Made by a program: the position numbers and the translations under genes. 64,000 nucleotides of DNA, from positions 803,926 through 867,925 of the forward strand of contig NW_025064897.1 of assembly GCF_019112545.1 (NCBI RefSeq). Direction: 5' to 3'. The notes under the pieces are model-generated. The model made no database searches, was not told where the DNA came from, and worked only from the letters and a program-made list of their open reading frames with translations. Every line of letters starts with the position of its first letter. Position 1 is the stretch's first letter. The stretch is from Guyanagaster necrorhizus (Eukaryota > Basidiomycota > Agaricomycetes > Agaricales > Physalacriaceae). Below, piece by piece: positions 63,989-64,000 of the stretch.

Positions 63989-64000
63989 GGTTCACAGGCT

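Noticed and set aside
1..64000. tRNA or rRNA genes and CRISPR arrays
   Set aside because: No cloverleaf-like A/B box pair, rRNA core sequence or regularly spaced short repeats were recognised; a tRNAscan run would be needed to exclude tRNAs.

Overview
The window comes from a filamentous fungus, almost certainly a basidiomycete of the Agaricomycetes. The evidence is short spliceosomal introns of about 50 nt with CTNAC-type branch sites, a Zn2Cys6 regulator, an Agaricomycete-style sesquiterpene synthase relic, and Ty3/Gypsy and Ty1/Copia elements with chromodomain integrases. The genus cannot be fixed by reading alone. A large TE-rich genome such as that of an ectomycorrhizal agaric would fit.

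Bases 1 to about 49,755 are a nest of LTR retrotransposons with almost no CpG and in-frame stops nearly everywhere. The insertions can be ordered from terminal TG..CA ends and 5-bp target-site duplications (TSDs). A plus-strand Copia (Copia-3) is the old substrate, surviving in pieces at 19377-20055, 36806-37061 and 46131-48317. A minus-strand Gypsy (Gypsy-B, 20056-36805, TSD ACTAC, 458-bp LTRs) split it, and was itself split by a younger minus-strand Gypsy (Gypsy-A, 24806-33261, TSD CCCTT/CTCTT, 538-bp LTRs). Copia-3 also took a solo LTR (family L3, TSD GCATG), which was then split by a plus-strand Gypsy (Gypsy-C, 37084-45710, TSD ATATG, 521-bp LTRs). Further left lie Gypsy-E (minus, 8306-16739) and fragments of other Gypsy (D, F, G) and Copia (1, 4) elements. 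Solo LTRs sit at 14410-14867, 21308-21524, 48420-48875 and 49313-49516.

Three things in this block go beyond ordinary retrotransposons. A decayed sesquiterpene synthase gene (4738-5988) is framed by direct repeats and replaces the pol core of a Gypsy element. Gypsy-E carries, antisense between pol and its 3' LTR, a spliced accessory ORF with a paired-cysteine motif (8935-10261). Three related Gypsy elements encode a Gag precursor that begins with a transmembrane segment and needs a +1 frame change, at the same relative place in two of them, to reach the Gag core.

From about 49,755 onward the base composition changes abruptly: CpG is normal and host genes appear. In order these are a carboxy-cis,cis-muconate cyclase-like lactonase (49970-51139, +), a conserved hypothetical protein in two exons (51980-53133, -), a gene-poor interval, a frame-disrupted protein-kinase-like gene (about 56315-57236, +), a small Cys/His-rich protein (57921-58316, +), a two-exon hypothetical gene (58824-59348, +) and a Zn2Cys6 transcription factor in two exons (61763-63083, +). 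A direct repeat of about 310-320 bp occurs at 58373-58692 and again at 63680-63988. The host genes show no obvious pathway link to one another.
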